DNA of 64,000 nucleotides from UBA9676 sp963730065 (GCA_963730065.1 CAVSQL010000018.1:23691-87690), one strand, 5' to 3'; positions 35,315 through 44,585 are shown, numbered from the stretch's first letter. Program-made: numbers and translations. Notes: generated by a model from the sequence alone, not told the origin.

Positions 35315-36721
35315 TCAGGATGCAGAACGGATGACCGAGGCCAGCCTGTCCGCGAGGTGGCGGGCACGATCGGGGTCAATGGCCTCGACCATGACCCGGA
35401 CAGCCGGCTCGGTGCCGCTCGGCCGGACCAGGACCCGGCCCGAGCGGCCCAGCTCGGCGGTGGCGGCCGCGATGTGTGCCGCCACCTCCGGCGAGGAGGC
35501 GACTCGCGTCTTGTCCACCCCGGCCACATTGACGAGCACCTGCGGGTACCGGGTCATCACCTTCGCCAGGTCAGCCAGGGGGACCCGCTCGCGGGCGATG
35601 GCGGCCAGCAGCTGCAGCGCGGTGAGGAGGCCGTCACCGGTGGTGGCGTGCTCCAGCATGATGATGTGGCCGGACTGCTCGCCGCCGAGGACGTAGTTGC
35701 CCGCGCGCATCGCTTCCAGCACGTACCTGTCCCCGACGGCGGTCTCGACGAGGGAGATGCCGGCGTCCCTCATCGCCAGCCGGAAGCCGAGGTTGGACAT
35801 GACCGTCGCGACCACCGTGTCGCCGGCCAGCCGGCCTGCGGCCTTCAGCCCGAGCGCGAGCACAGCCATGATCTGGTCGCCGTCGATCACCTGGCCGCCC
35901 GCGTCCACCGCCAGGCACCTGTCCGCGTCGCCGTCGTGCGCGATGCCGGCGTCGGCCCGCTGCTCGACGACGGCTGCCCGCAGGGTGTCCAGATGGGTTG
36001 AGCCGCAGCCGTCGTTGATGTTCTCGCCGTCGGGCTCGGCCCCGATCGCGATCACGTCCGCACCCGCGCGCCTCAGCAGCGACGGGGCCACCTCGGAGGC
36101 GGCGCCGTGGGCGCAGTCCACCACCACCCGCACGCCCGCGAGCGGCTGGGCGCGCTTGGCGGGCCGGGCCGCGCCATCCGGCCCGTGGGCGGGCAAGGAC
36201 GCCAGCAGGTGGCTGAGATAGCGCTCCCGCGATTCACCGTCGTCTCTGATCCGGCCGAAGCCTCCGCCCGGCGCCCCGGCCCCGGTCCGGCCCGGCTGGC
36301 CGAGCTTCGCTTCGATCTCGTCTTCGACGGCGTCGGGAAGCTTGAAGCCGCCCCTGGCGAACAGCTTGATCCCGTTGTCCTGGGCTGGGTTGTGGCTGGC
36401 CGACAGCATGACCCCCAGGTCAGCGGACTTCTCGGCGGTGAGGAAGGCGACGGCGGGGGTGGGGATCACCCCGAGCCGCAGCACGTCCACGCCGACCCCG
36501 GCCAGGCCCGCCACCACGGCCGACTCCAGGAACTCGCCCGACGTACGCGGATCGCGGCCGACAACAGCCACCGGGCGCCTGCCCTCGGCTCGCGCCCGGT
36601 CGAACCCGCCGGTTTCGTGCAGCACCTCAGCCGAGGCGATGGCCAGGTCCATGGCCAGGCGGCTGGTCAGATCATCGCCTGCCACGCCCCGGACGCCGTC
36701 AGTTCCGAAGAGCCGGCCCAT
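35315..36721 (-). CDS. glmM: Phosphoglucosamine mutase
   Basis: A 468-residue mutase converting glucosamine-6-phosphate to glucosamine-1-phosphate for UDP-GlcNAc. It has RLFGTDGVRGVAG at the start, the phosphoserine Ser109 in MLSASHNPAQDNG, the Mg loop HDGDADRC, GGEQSGHI and RPSGTEPAVRVMVE near the end. It follows rpsI on the same strand after 64 bp, a conserved actinobacterial arrangement. Confidence 0.96.
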   Translation of the reverse strand: MGRLFGTDGVRGVAGDDLTSRLAMDLAIASAEVLHETGGFDRARAEGRRPVAVVGRDPRTSGEFLESAVVAGLAGVGVDVLRLGVIPTPAVAFLTAEKSADLGVMLSASHNPAQDNGIKLFARGGFKLPDAVEDEIEAKLGQPGRTGAGAPGGGFGRIRDDGESRERYLSHLLASLPAHGPDGAARPAKRAQPLAGVRVVVDCAHGAASEVAPSLLRRAGADVIAIGAEPDGENINDGCGSTHLDTLRAAVVEQRADAGIAHDGDADRCLAVDAGGQVIDGDQIMAVLALGLKAAGRLAGDTVVATVMSNLGFRLAMRDAGISLVETAVGDRYVLEAMRAGNYVLGGEQSGHIIMLEHATTGDGLLTALQLLAAIARERVPLADLAKVMTRYPQVLVNVAGVDKTRVASSPEVAAHIAAATAELGRSGRVLVRPSGTEPAVRVMVEAIDPDRARHLADRLASVIRSAS

Positions 36722-36785
36722 GAAACGCGCCCCCCGTTTCCGGTGCCGTCCTGACGGATACGCAGCCGAGTAGGTTGAGCGCCGG

Positions 36786-37316
36786 TCAGCGCTTCGAGTA
36801 CTGAGGCGCCTTCCGGGCCTTCTTCAGGCCGTACTTCTTGCGCTCCTTGACACGGGCGTCCCTGGTGAGGAAGCCCGCTCGCTTGAGGGTAGCCCGGTTC
36901 TCCGGGTTGACCAGCGTCAGGGCACGGGCGATGCCCAGCCGCAGCGCACCCGCCTGGCCGGTGACCCCGCCGCCGGTGATGCGGGCAACCACGTCGAACT
37001 GCCCCTCGGCCCCGAGGGTCACGAACGGCTCGCTGATGAGCTGCTGGTGCACCTTGTTCGGGAAGAAATCCTCGAGCGGCCGCTCGTTGATGCGCCACTG
37101 GCCGGTGCCGGGGGCGATGCGGACCCGCGCGATCGCCTCCTTGCGGCGGCCGGTGCCGAGCGCGCTGCCGGTTACCACCGGCCGGCGTGCCGCCGGGCGG
37201 CCCTCCGCCTCGGCGGACGTCTCGGTGGTGTACTCCGACACGTGCTCCCCGGCGTCTCCCTCCGGCTGCGGGTCGGCGCCCTCGGCGAGCGTCTGCACAT
37301 CAGTGGACTCGGCCAC
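36786..37316 (-). CDS. rpsI: Ribosomal protein S9 with acidic N-terminal extension
   Basis: A 176-residue S9. The core (from about residue 50: GTGRRKEAIARVRIAPGTG) and the C-terminal ARKAPQYSKR tail that reaches the P-site tRNA are standard. About 45 extra N-terminal residues are Glu/Thr/Ser-rich, an actinobacterial trait. GTG 37316 has GAGGAAA upstream and is preferred over ATG 37340, which has no ribosome site. It is downstream of rplM. Confidence 0.96.
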   Translation of the reverse strand: MAESTDVQTLAEGADPQPEGDAGEHVSEYTTETSAEAEGRPAARRPVVTGSALGTGRRKEAIARVRIAPGTGQWRINERPLEDFFPNKVHQQLISEPFVTLGAEGQFDVVARITGGGVTGQAGALRLGIARALTLVNPENRATLKRAGFLTRDARVKERKKYGLKKARKAPQYSKR

Positions 37317-37394
37317 GGTACTTTCCTCGTGCTTCCTCATCGGCTCTTGTCATCGCGCTACGGATGAATGCCCCCGCCGCGCATGGTGGCGGCG

Positions 37395-37865
37395 TCACCT
37401 GCCGCCAGCGGACGGCCCCGCCTGCTGCGCGACCTGCTTGATCGTGAACGGGGTTGGCCCCTGGGCCTGATGCGGGTGATCGGGACCCGCGTACACCTTG
37501 AGCTTGCGGAGCGTGTTCCGGCCCAGCGAATTCTTGGGCAGCATGCCCTTGACCGCTTTCTCGATCACCCGCTCCGGGTGCTTGGCCAGCAGTTCGCCGT
37601 AGGTCACCGAATGGATGCCGCCGGGGTAACCAGAGTGCCGGTAGGCGCGCTTGTCCTGGAGCTTGTTGCCGCTCAGGGCGACCTTCTCAGCGTTCACCAC
37701 GACCACGAAGTCGCCGGTGTCAATGTGCGGCGCAAAGATCGGCTTGTGCTTCCCGCGCAGCAGGATCGCCACCTGGCTGGCCAGGCGGCCGAGCACGACA
37801 TCGGAAGCGTCGATGACGTGCCACTGACGCTGGATGTCACCGGCCTTGGGGCTGAAAGTGCGCAC
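37395..37865 (-). CDS. rplM: Ribosomal protein L13
   Basis: A 156-residue large-subunit protein, first gene of the rplM-rpsI pair. It has MRTFSPKAGDIQRQWHVIDA, LASQVAILLRGKHKPIFAPH, YRHSGYPGG and VKGMLPKNSLGR. GTG 37865 is the start. A vegetative promoter lies about 150 bp upstream (38012-38041). Its N-terminal extension before WHVIDA is normal for actinobacteria. Confidence 0.97.
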   Translation of the reverse strand: MRTFSPKAGDIQRQWHVIDASDVVLGRLASQVAILLRGKHKPIFAPHIDTGDFVVVVNAEKVALSGNKLQDKRAYRHSGYPGGIHSVTYGELLAKHPERVIEKAVKGMLPKNSLGRNTLRKLKVYAGPDHPHQAQGPTPFTIKQVAQQAGPSAGGR

Positions 37866-38011
37866 AGTTGTAAGCCTTCACATGTGGGACATGGTCCGTG
37901 GCCCACACCCGGGGTGATCGTCCAGGCGAGGGGGTCCCCGCACCCGCCGCCGCGTGACCAGCCCCGCTGAGCGGGCACCGCAGGCATGCTGAAGCACGGG
38001 AACGCTCCTGA

Positions 38012-38041
38012 AGGATACCGGCCACAACCGATGACGGTCAA
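38012..38041 (-). promoter_or_regulatory. Promoter of rplM-rpsI
   Basis: On the minus strand TTGACC (38041-38036) and TATCCT (38017-38012) are 18 bp apart, a good principal-sigma promoter. The leader to the rplM start would be about 140 nt, long enough for an autoregulatory structure. The rest of the 358-bp gap 37866-38223 shows no gene. Confidence 0.7.
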
Positions 38042-38223
38042 AGTGAGCCGGACGGGCACCGCCAGGGGCTGGCGTGCGCCGGATATCGTCGCGCCTTGCG
38101 CCTTTCCCTGATGAGCCGATCCAGCGAGCTGAGCCGCTGCCGATTCAGCGTCTCCACACGGTATGAATCCGGCAAAACGCCTGTCCGCACGATGCCGGCC
38201 GTTCGGAGGGATACGCTCGCGCC

Positions 38224-40305
38224 ATGGGTTCTGCGGGTGGGCGCGGCGACGAGCCGCCGCGCGTCCAGCCGGATGCGCGGGCGCCCGGGCGACCGGCGCG
38301 AGACCGGCCGCAGGACCAGGGCCGGCCAAGGCACACCAGCCCCGCTGGTCCCCGTTCTCACCAGCGTCCGGCCGACGATCGGGACCTGGCCGACGGCCCC
38401 GCCCCGTCGCTGCGCGAACGTGCCGCCCCCGCCCGGCCGGCCAGGGCCCCCGGCGGGCCAGGATCACCGCCGGGCGGGCCCATGCCCGGCGGTACCACGG
38501 TGCCGGGGAGCCTGCCCCCCCGCGGTGGGCCGCCCAGGGGCGGTACCGGGCCCTCCCCGGCCATGCCACCCCGTAGCGGCACCGGATCGTCTCCAGCCGG
38601 GCCAGCCCGTGGCGGGCCAGCCCAGGGTGGGCCAGCCCGTGGCGGGCCGCCCAGGGGCGGTACCGGGCCCTCCCCGGCCATGCCACCCCGTGGCGGCACC
38701 GGATCGTCTCCAGCCGGGCCAGCTCGTGGCGGGCCAGCCCAGGGTGGGCCAGCCCGTGGCGGGCCGCCAGGGGGCGCCACGGGACCCTATCCGGCCGGGC
38801 CACCTCGTGACCGCACCGGGCCGTCGCCGGCCACGCCGCCGCGCGGTCTGCCCTACCCCGGCGACAGCGGTTCCCGGCCGGTGACCGCCCCGGCGGGCGC
38901 GGCCGCTACCCGGGGGGCCGGCCCGCGCGGGGGCTCGCCCCGGCGCCGGGGCCCTATCCGGGGTTACCCGCCCATGCCGGGCCAGCCGGGCCCGGTCTAC
39001 CCGCCCGGCCAGTTCTCCGGGTGGAACCGGCTGTCTGTCCGCGCCTCCTGGCTGGGCATGAACGGCAACGGCGATGGCCCCGGGGAGGGAGAAGCCGAAC
39101 CGGGGTATTCCGCCCTGGCCACCAGCGACCCTTCGGCGGACGCGACGGTGACGCAGACCTGGGCCGCGATGGACGACGCGGACGGCTGGTCACCGCCGCC
39201 CCTGGCCCGCGACGTGTCCACGCACACCGATGGTGAGGGCATCCCGCGCGTCCAGCGGGCGGCTGGGCCCGCGGCGGCCGGGCCGCGTGCGGCGTTCGAA
39301 TCAGCCGCTTCAGCCCAGCAGATGCCCGGCCGCCAGCTCGCGCCCTGGGAATCCGGCAGCCCGCCCGCCACCGGCCCGGCCGGGCCAGCCGGGCCGGGCC
39401 GGGGGCCCGCCGCTGCTCCCGCGGGCGCCCGTGGTGCGCCGCCCGGGGCACCGGGCCGCCGACCCGCCACCGGCCGGGCCAGCACCCGCCGCGGGCCGGG
39501 TAGTGCTGGCGGCACCGGCGAGCTCGGCCCGGCCGGCAGCAGCCAGGCCGCCCCATCGGCCGGCCGCCGGGGCGGCGGGCTGACCAGGCCCTCACACCGT
39601 GCCCTGATCGGGTTGCTGCTGGCGCCGGTGGTGATCGTCATCCTGGTCGTGGCGATGATCGTCTATTTCGGCAGCAGGCCGGTGCCGACGGCCAGTAACG
39701 CGGCGGCGCCGAGCAGGCCAGCCGTGTCCCCAACGCCGTCCCCGTCCCTGGGCCCGTGGCGGGACATCACCAGCCAGGCCGTGGACGCCGTGCCGCTGAG
39801 CATCAGTGAGCTCTACCCAGCGCGGTTCACGTTCGCCGGCAACGCCGGTATCCGGACGGTGGACAAGGCCAACGCCAGCTGCACCAGCACGCTGATCGGC
39901 TCCGCGCTCCGGTCCGCGGTCCGCAAGGGCAGCTGCACCCAGGTCATCCGGGCCAGTTACCTGTCCACCAACCGGAAGATCATGGCCACCATCGGTGTCC
40001 TGAACCTCGCTGACGTCGCCGCGGCCGAGAAGGCCGGGAAAGCCACAGGAGCAGCCGAGTTCATCCGCCAGCTGCCGGCCCCGCGCGGCCCGACCCACAA
40101 TCTCACCAAGGGCACGGGCCTGGAAGAGGCCGAGGTCAAAGGGCACTACCTGATTTTGATCTGGACCGAGTTCGCGAATCTGCATGCTCCCTCGGGCAAA
40201 AAGCAGCGCAAGGAGCTGACGACATTCTCGGCGGACCTGTTCGCCGGCACCGCCAACGTGAGCCTGACCAGCCGAATGGTGACCGGGAAGCCCTCGATCC
40301 CCTAG
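38224..40305 (+). CDS. Proline/glycine-rich single-pass membrane protein with repeats
   Basis: A 693-residue protein of unknown function. Residues 1-455 are Pro/Gly/Arg/Ala-rich and disordered-looking, with two full copies of a 39-residue repeat at about 102-179. A basic stretch precedes one membrane helix at about 460-482 (LIGLLLAPVVIVILVVAMIV). The remaining 200 residues are an extracellular domain with two Cys (CTSTL, SCTQV) and a repeated K-A-G-K helix. A cytoplasmic Pro-rich region with an extracellular domain suggests a scaffold or sensor. Strand and composition differ from the ribosomal genes around it. Confidence 0.75.
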   Translation: MGSAGGRGDEPPRVQPDARAPGRPARDRPQDQGRPRHTSPAGPRSHQRPADDRDLADGPAPSLRERAAPARPARAPGGPGSPPGGPMPGGTTVPGSLPPRGGPPRGGTGPSPAMPPRSGTGSSPAGPARGGPAQGGPARGGPPRGGTGPSPAMPPRGGTGSSPAGPARGGPAQGGPARGGPPGGATGPYPAGPPRDRTGPSPATPPRGLPYPGDSGSRPVTAPAGAAATRGAGPRGGSPRRRGPIRGYPPMPGQPGPVYPPGQFSGWNRLSVRASWLGMNGNGDGPGEGEAEPGYSALATSDPSADATVTQTWAAMDDADGWSPPPLARDVSTHTDGEGIPRVQRAAGPAAAGPRAAFESAASAQQMPGRQLAPWESGSPPATGPAGPAGPGRGPAAAPAGARGAPPGAPGRRPATGRASTRRGPGSAGGTGELGPAGSSQAAPSAGRRGGGLTRPSHRALIGLLLAPVVIVILVVAMIVYFGSRPVPTASNAAAPSRPAVSPTPSPSLGPWRDITSQAVDAVPLSISELYPARFTFAGNAGIRTVDKANASCTSTLIGSALRSAVRKGSCTQVIRASYLSTNRKIMATIGVLNLADVAAAEKAGKATGAAEFIRQLPAPRGPTHNLTKGTGLEEAEVKGHYLILIWTEFANLHAPSGKKQRKELTTFSADLFAGTANVSLTSRMVTGKPSIP
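38527..38760 (+). repeat. 117-bp tandem repeat, two full copies, about 98% identical
   Basis: Copies 38527-38643 and 38644-38760 differ at about two positions, and a third copy starts at 38761 before diverging. They encode 39-residue units (GPPRGGTGPSPAMPPR... and GPARGGPAQGGPARG). Since the length is a multiple of three, copy number can change without breaking the frame. Confidence 0.9.
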
Positions 40306-40392
40306 CCGGACCGGGCTGCCGCCGCGGCCCAGGCGCCGCGTCACAGGCATCACCCGTTGTGTTGTGGCCCGATGGGTGCCAAACGGGCCGGA

Positions 40393-41214
40393 TCACCCGG
40401 GGAGCCCGGTGGCCCGCGATCGCCGGGTGGCCAGCGCCCGGGCCGCGAACTGGCTTGACGGCGGGTAGCCGACCTCCTCCAGGCAGAGCCCATGCGGGGC
40501 CACCACCGGCACACCGGGATCACGTTCCGCGGCCGCCAGGACCTCGGCTGGCCACCCGGCCGGCCTGGCCCCCTCCCCCACCCGCAGCAGGGCGCCGACC
40601 AGCGCCCGCACCATGTTGTGGCAGAACGCATCCGCCATCACGGTGGCCACCGCAAGGCCGGGCGCGGGCCGGGCCCAGTCCAGCCGCAGCAGTTCCCGGA
40701 CCGTGCTCGCTCCCTCGCGGCGGCGGCAGAACGCGGCAAAATCATGCTCGCCCAGGCACGCCTGCGCCGCCTCGTTCATGGGCCCGATGCTGACCCGGCG
40801 CGGGTACCAGAGCGTCTCGTGCCGCCCGAGCGGATCGGCCGCGGCCGGGTCGTCGCAGACCCGGTAGCCATAGCGCCGCCACAGGGCGGAGAAGCGGGCG
40901 TCGAAACCCGCCGGAGCCGGCGCGATCGCATGGACCCGCAGATCCGGCGGGAGCACCCCGGACAGCCGCCGCACGACGGTCCCTGCCACCGCCTCCCAGC
41001 AGTCCGCCGGCAGGTCAGCGTGCGCGACCTGGCCCCGCGCGTGAACCCCGGCGTCGGTCCGCCCGGCCACGGTGAGCTGCGGCGTCTCCGCCAGCCGCAG
41101 CACCCGGCGCAGCCCGTCCTCCAGGGTCTGCTGAACGGTGCGCTGGCCGGGCTGGCGCGCCCAGCCAGAGAAGCCAGACCCGTCGTAGCCGAGATCGATG
41201 CGGACCCGGATCAT
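40393..41214 (-). CDS. truA: tRNA pseudouridine synthase A
   Basis: A 273-residue enzyme forming pseudouridine at positions 38-40 of the tRNA anticodon arm. It has RIDLGYDGSGFSGWARQPG, the catalytic Asp54 in VAGRTDAGVHARGQVAH, RYGYRVCD and FCHNMVRALVGALLRVG. It is the last gene of the alpha operon, 39 bp after rplQ, as in other actinobacteria. Confidence 0.95.
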   Translation of the reverse strand: MIRVRIDLGYDGSGFSGWARQPGQRTVQQTLEDGLRRVLRLAETPQLTVAGRTDAGVHARGQVAHADLPADCWEAVAGTVVRRLSGVLPPDLRVHAIAPAPAGFDARFSALWRRYGYRVCDDPAAADPLGRHETLWYPRRVSIGPMNEAAQACLGEHDFAAFCRRREGASTVRELLRLDWARPAPGLAVATVMADAFCHNMVRALVGALLRVGEGARPAGWPAEVLAAAERDPGVPVVAPHGLCLEEVGYPPSSQFAARALATRRSRATGLPG

Positions 41215-41253
41215 CTCCAGGTCACCATCCCGGCGCGAGGGCCGGCCGCCCTG

Positions 41254-41913
41254 CTACTCGGCCTTGTCCTCCGCGCCGCCGGCTTCAGTTCCGTCCTCCG
41301 CGCCCGCCTCGGCGGAATCGGCCTCTCCGGCCCCGGCAGTCCCGGCATCGTCGGCCCCGGCCTCGGGAGCATCGGCCACCTCGGCCCCGGCCTCCGTCGC
41401 ATCGGCCACTTCGGGCTCGGTCTCGGCGGCATCAGCCACTTCGGGCTCGGCCGTCTCGGCCGGGCTCGCGTCAGCGGCTGCCTTCTTCCCCGCCGGGGCG
41501 GGAGCGGGCGACGGCTGGGCGCGGCGGGCCCGGCGACGCCGTGGCGATGCGGTGGCCTCCTCGCGGACGAGTTCGATGACAGCGAGCGGAGCGTTGTCGC
41601 CCTTGCGCGGCCCGACCTTGGTGATCCGGGTGTACCCGCCGTCCCGGGCGGCGAAGCCCGGGCCGATCTCGGTGAACAGAGTGTGCACGACCCCCCTGTC
41701 GGTCACCACCGTCAGCACCTCGCGCCGCGCGTGCAGGTCACCCCGCTTGGCGAAGGTGATCAGGCGCTCGGCGAACGGCCGGAGCCGCCGGGCCTTCGCC
41801 TCGGTCGTGGTGATCTTGCCGTGCTCGAACAGGGCGGTGGCAAGATTCGCCAGGATGTGCCGCTGGTGGGCTGGGCTGCCACCCAGCCGCGGGCCCTTGG
41901 TGGGCGTGGGCAT
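41254..41913 (-). CDS. rplQ: Ribosomal protein L17 with long acidic C-terminus
   Basis: A 219-residue L17. The core (residues 1-120) is standard: MPTPTKGPRLGGSPAHQRHI, HGKITTTEAKARRLRP, YTRITKVGPRKGDNAPLAVI. After a basic stretch the last 75 residues are Ala/Glu/Asp/Gly-rich and repetitive (EVADA, AGAE units). Bacterial L17 is usually 115-135 residues, so the tail is a marked extension. It is downstream of rpoA. Confidence 0.96.
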   Translation of the reverse strand: MPTPTKGPRLGGSPAHQRHILANLATALFEHGKITTTEAKARRLRPFAERLITFAKRGDLHARREVLTVVTDRGVVHTLFTEIGPGFAARDGGYTRITKVGPRKGDNAPLAVIELVREEATASPRRRRARRAQPSPAPAPAGKKAAADASPAETAEPEVADAAETEPEVADATEAGAEVADAPEAGADDAGTAGAGEADSAEAGAEDGTEAGGAEDKAE

Positions 41914-41971
41914 GGCAACGTTCTCCTCGGTTGTGCTGCCTCAGTCAGGTGCTACCTCGGGACCGGCGTCG

Positions 41972-42988
41972 TCAGTACTGCTCGGTCTCGACGTAGCTCT
42001 CGTCGTCGTCCGCGTTGTAGGAATCCACCGCGCTGCCCGGGTCGAAGCCAGGCGGGGAGTCCTTGAGCGCGAGGCCCATGTCTATCAGCTTCTGCTTGAC
42101 CTCTTCGATCGACTTGGCGCCGAAGTTGCGGATGTCGAGCAGATCCTGCTCGCTGCGGGCCACCAGCTCACCGACGGTGTGGATGCCTTCGCGCTTCAGG
42201 CAGTTGTAGGAGCGGACGGTGAGGGTCAGCTCCTCGATCGGCAGCGCCAGATCCGCCGCGAGCGCCGCGTCGGTCGGCGACGGGCCGATGTCGATGCCCT
42301 CGGCTTCGACGTTGAGCTCCCGGGCCAGCCCGAACAGCTCGACCAGGGTCTTGCCGGCGCTCGCCACCGCGTCCCGCGGCCGCATGGAGGGCTTGGTCTC
42401 CACGTTGACGATCAGCTTGTCGAAGTCGGTCCGCTGCTCCACCCGGGTGGCCTCGACCTTGTAGGTGACCCGCAGCACCGGCGAGTAGATCGAGTCGATC
42501 GGGATCCGGCCGATCTCCTGGCCGGGCTGCTTGTTCTGGGCCGCCGACACGTAGCCGCGGCCGCGCTCGACCGTCAGCTCCATCTCCAGCTTGCCCTTGC
42601 TGTTGAGCGTGGCGATGTGCAGGTCCGGGTTGTGCACCTCGACGCCCGCGGGCGGCGCGATGTCGGTGGCCGTGACCTCACCGGGTCCCTGCTTGCGCAG
42701 GTACATGACCACCGGCTCGTCCTGCTCGGAGGAGACGACGAGCTCCTTGAGGTTCAGGATGATGTCGGTGACATCCTCCTTGACCCCGGCCACGGTCGAG
42801 AACTCGTGCAGCACGCCCTCGATCCTGATGCTGGTCACTGCCGCGCCCGGGATGGACGACAGCAGGGTCCGCCGCAGCGAGTTCCCGATCGTGTACCCGA
42901 ACCCGGGCTCGAGCGGCTCGATGACGAACCTGGACCGGAACTCGTCTACCGGCTCTTCGGTGAGAGTCGGCCGCTGGGCGATAAGCAT
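41972..42988 (-). CDS. rpoA: RNA polymerase alpha subunit
   Basis: A 338-residue alpha subunit. The N-terminal assembly domain includes FVIEPLEPGFGYTIGNSLRR and VTSIRIEGVLHEFSTVAGV. The C-terminal domain includes LELTVRSYNCLKREGI-type residues (LTLTVRSYNCLKREGIHTVG) and NFGAKSIEEVKQKL, used for UP-element and activator contacts. Its length and position between rpsD and rplQ are standard. Confidence 0.98.
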   Translation of the reverse strand: MLIAQRPTLTEEPVDEFRSRFVIEPLEPGFGYTIGNSLRRTLLSSIPGAAVTSIRIEGVLHEFSTVAGVKEDVTDIILNLKELVVSSEQDEPVVMYLRKQGPGEVTATDIAPPAGVEVHNPDLHIATLNSKGKLEMELTVERGRGYVSAAQNKQPGQEIGRIPIDSIYSPVLRVTYKVEATRVEQRTDFDKLIVNVETKPSMRPRDAVASAGKTLVELFGLARELNVEAEGIDIGPSPTDAALAADLALPIEELTLTVRSYNCLKREGIHTVGELVARSEQDLLDIRNFGAKSIEEVKQKLIDMGLALKDSPPGFDPGSAVDSYNADDDESYVETEQY

Positions 42989-43099
42989 GTCCTACCCCTT
43001 TCCGCGGCGCCCGCTATTTGACGCCGCGATCTGACCAGACGGCCACCGGCCGTCCCCGCCCCGGCCCGCGCCGCGTCGCGCGGCCGCCCGGGGAAGCTC

Positions 43100-43726
43100 T
43101 TACTTCGAGTACAGCTCAACGATGAGCTGTTCCTGCACCTGGGTATCGATCTGGGCCCGTGCGGGCAGGGAGTGGACGAGAATCCGCATCTTGTCCGGGA
43201 TGACCCCGATCCACGCCGGGGCGGGCCGCTCACCGGCCTCGGCCCTGGCGACCACGAACGGGGTCATCTCCAGCGAGCCCGGCCGCACCTCGACGATGTC
43301 GCTCTCGGTCACGCGGTATGAGGGGATGTCCACCTTCTTGCCGTTGACCAGGAAGTGGCCGTGCGAAACCAGCTGGCGGGCCATGTCGCGGCTCTTGGCG
43401 AAGCCGGCCCGGTAGACCACGTTGTCGAGGCGGCTCTCCAGGATCTGGAGCAGGTTCTCGCCGGTCTTGCCGCGCTTGCGGGTGGCTTCCTCGTAGTAGT
43501 TGTGGAACTGCCGCTCCAGGATCCCGTACACCCGGCGGGCCTTCTGCTTCTCCCGGATCTGGAGCAGGTACTCGCTCTCCTTCGGGCGGTTGCGGCCGTG
43601 CTCACCGGGCGGGTAGGGCCGGATCTCGATCGGGCACTTGGGTGAATCGCACTTGGCGCCCTTCAGGAACAGCTTCATCTTCTCGCGGCGGCACAGCTTG
43701 CAGTCCGCACCCGTGTATCGAGCCAT
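43100..43726 (-). CDS. rpsD: Ribosomal protein S4, zinc-binding form
   Basis: A 208-residue S4, a primary 16S rRNA binder. The N-terminus has the zinc ligands C9, C12, C26 and C31 (ADCKLCRREK, KCDSPKCPIE), the C-plus form. The S4 RNA-binding domain follows (RLDNVVYRAGFAKSRDMARQ, HGHFLVNGKKVDIPSYRV). It is part of the rpsM-rpsK-rpsD-rpoA-rplQ cluster. Confidence 0.98.
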   Translation of the reverse strand: MARYTGADCKLCRREKMKLFLKGAKCDSPKCPIEIRPYPPGEHGRNRPKESEYLLQIREKQKARRVYGILERQFHNYYEEATRKRGKTGENLLQILESRLDNVVYRAGFAKSRDMARQLVSHGHFLVNGKKVDIPSYRVTESDIVEVRPGSLEMTPFVVARAEAGERPAPAWIGVIPDKMRILVHSLPARAQIDTQVQEQLIVELYSK

Positions 43727-43739
43727 CTGTCAGTACTCC

Positions 43740-44144
43740 TCAGACCCGGCGCCGCTTCGGCGGGCGGCAGCCGTTGTGCGGAACGGGCGTGACGTCCTGG
43801 ATCGACCCGACCTCCAGGCCGGTCGCCTGCAGGGACCGGATGGCGGTCTCCCGCCCCGACCCGGGGCCCTTGACGAACACGTCAACCTTGCGCATCCCGT
43901 GCTCCATGGCCCGCCGGGCCGCGGCCTCGGCCGCCATCTGCGCGGCGAACGGGGTCGACTTGCGCGATCCCTTGAAGCCGACCTGGCCGGAGGACGCCCA
44001 GGATATGACGTTGCCGATGGGGTCGGTGATGGAGACGATGGTGTTGTTGAACGTGCTCCTGATGTGGGCGTGCCCGTGGGCGACGTTCTTCCGTTCCTTG
44101 CGGCGCACCTTCTTGGCGGCGCCGGTACGGCTCTTAGGCGGCAT
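43740..44144 (-). CDS. rpsK: Ribosomal protein S11
   Basis: A 134-residue S11 from the 30S platform. HAHIRSTFNNTIVSITDPIGN, SSGQVGFKGSRKSTPFAAQ and the ending VTPVPHNGCRPPKRRRV are diagnostic. It lies 13 bp upstream of rpsD and is of standard length. Confidence 0.98.
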   Translation of the reverse strand: MPPKSRTGAAKKVRRKERKNVAHGHAHIRSTFNNTIVSITDPIGNVISWASSGQVGFKGSRKSTPFAAQMAAEAAARRAMEHGMRKVDVFVKGPGSGRETAIRSLQATGLEVGSIQDVTPVPHNGCRPPKRRRV

Positions 44145-44204
44145 CTGCTTCCTGTTCCCTGGAGGTCGTCGGTTCGCGGCTGGGTGGGCGCCGGGCGCCG
44201 CGAA

Positions 44205-44585
44205 CTACTTCTTCCCGGCCTTCTTCTTGCCGGCCACGGTCTTCTTCCGGCCCTTGCGGGTCCGGGCGTTGGTCTGTGTGCGCTGGCCATGCACGGGCAG
44301 TCCCCGCCGGTGGCGGACGCCCTGGTAGCAGCCGATCTCCACCTTGCGCCGGATGTCGGCCTGCACCTCACGGCGCAGGTCCCCTTCGACCCGGTAGGTG
44401 GCCTCGATCCAGTCGCGCAGCTTGACCACATCATCGTCGGTGAGATCGTGGACCCGGATGTCGCCGCTGACGCCGGTGGCCTTCAGCGTCTGCAGCGCGC
44501 GGGTGCGGCCGATTCCGTAAACATAGGTAAGGGCGACCTCAAGGCGCTTGTCGCGCGGGAGGTCGACGCCGACCAGTCGTGCCAT
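44205..44585 (-). CDS. rpsM: Ribosomal protein S13
   Basis: A 126-residue S13, from the head of the 30S subunit. It starts ARLVGVDLPRDKRLEVALTY, has IGRTRALQTLKATGV (helix-two-turns-helix) and the basic tail RHRRGLPVHGQRTQTNART. The ending is Lys-rich (KKKAGKK). It is preceded by a hairpin that separates it from rpmJ. Confidence 0.98.
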   Translation of the reverse strand: MARLVGVDLPRDKRLEVALTYVYGIGRTRALQTLKATGVSGDIRVHDLTDDDVVKLRDWIEATYRVEGDLRREVQADIRRKVEIGCYQGVRHRRGLPVHGQRTQTNARTRKGRKKTVAGKKKAGKK

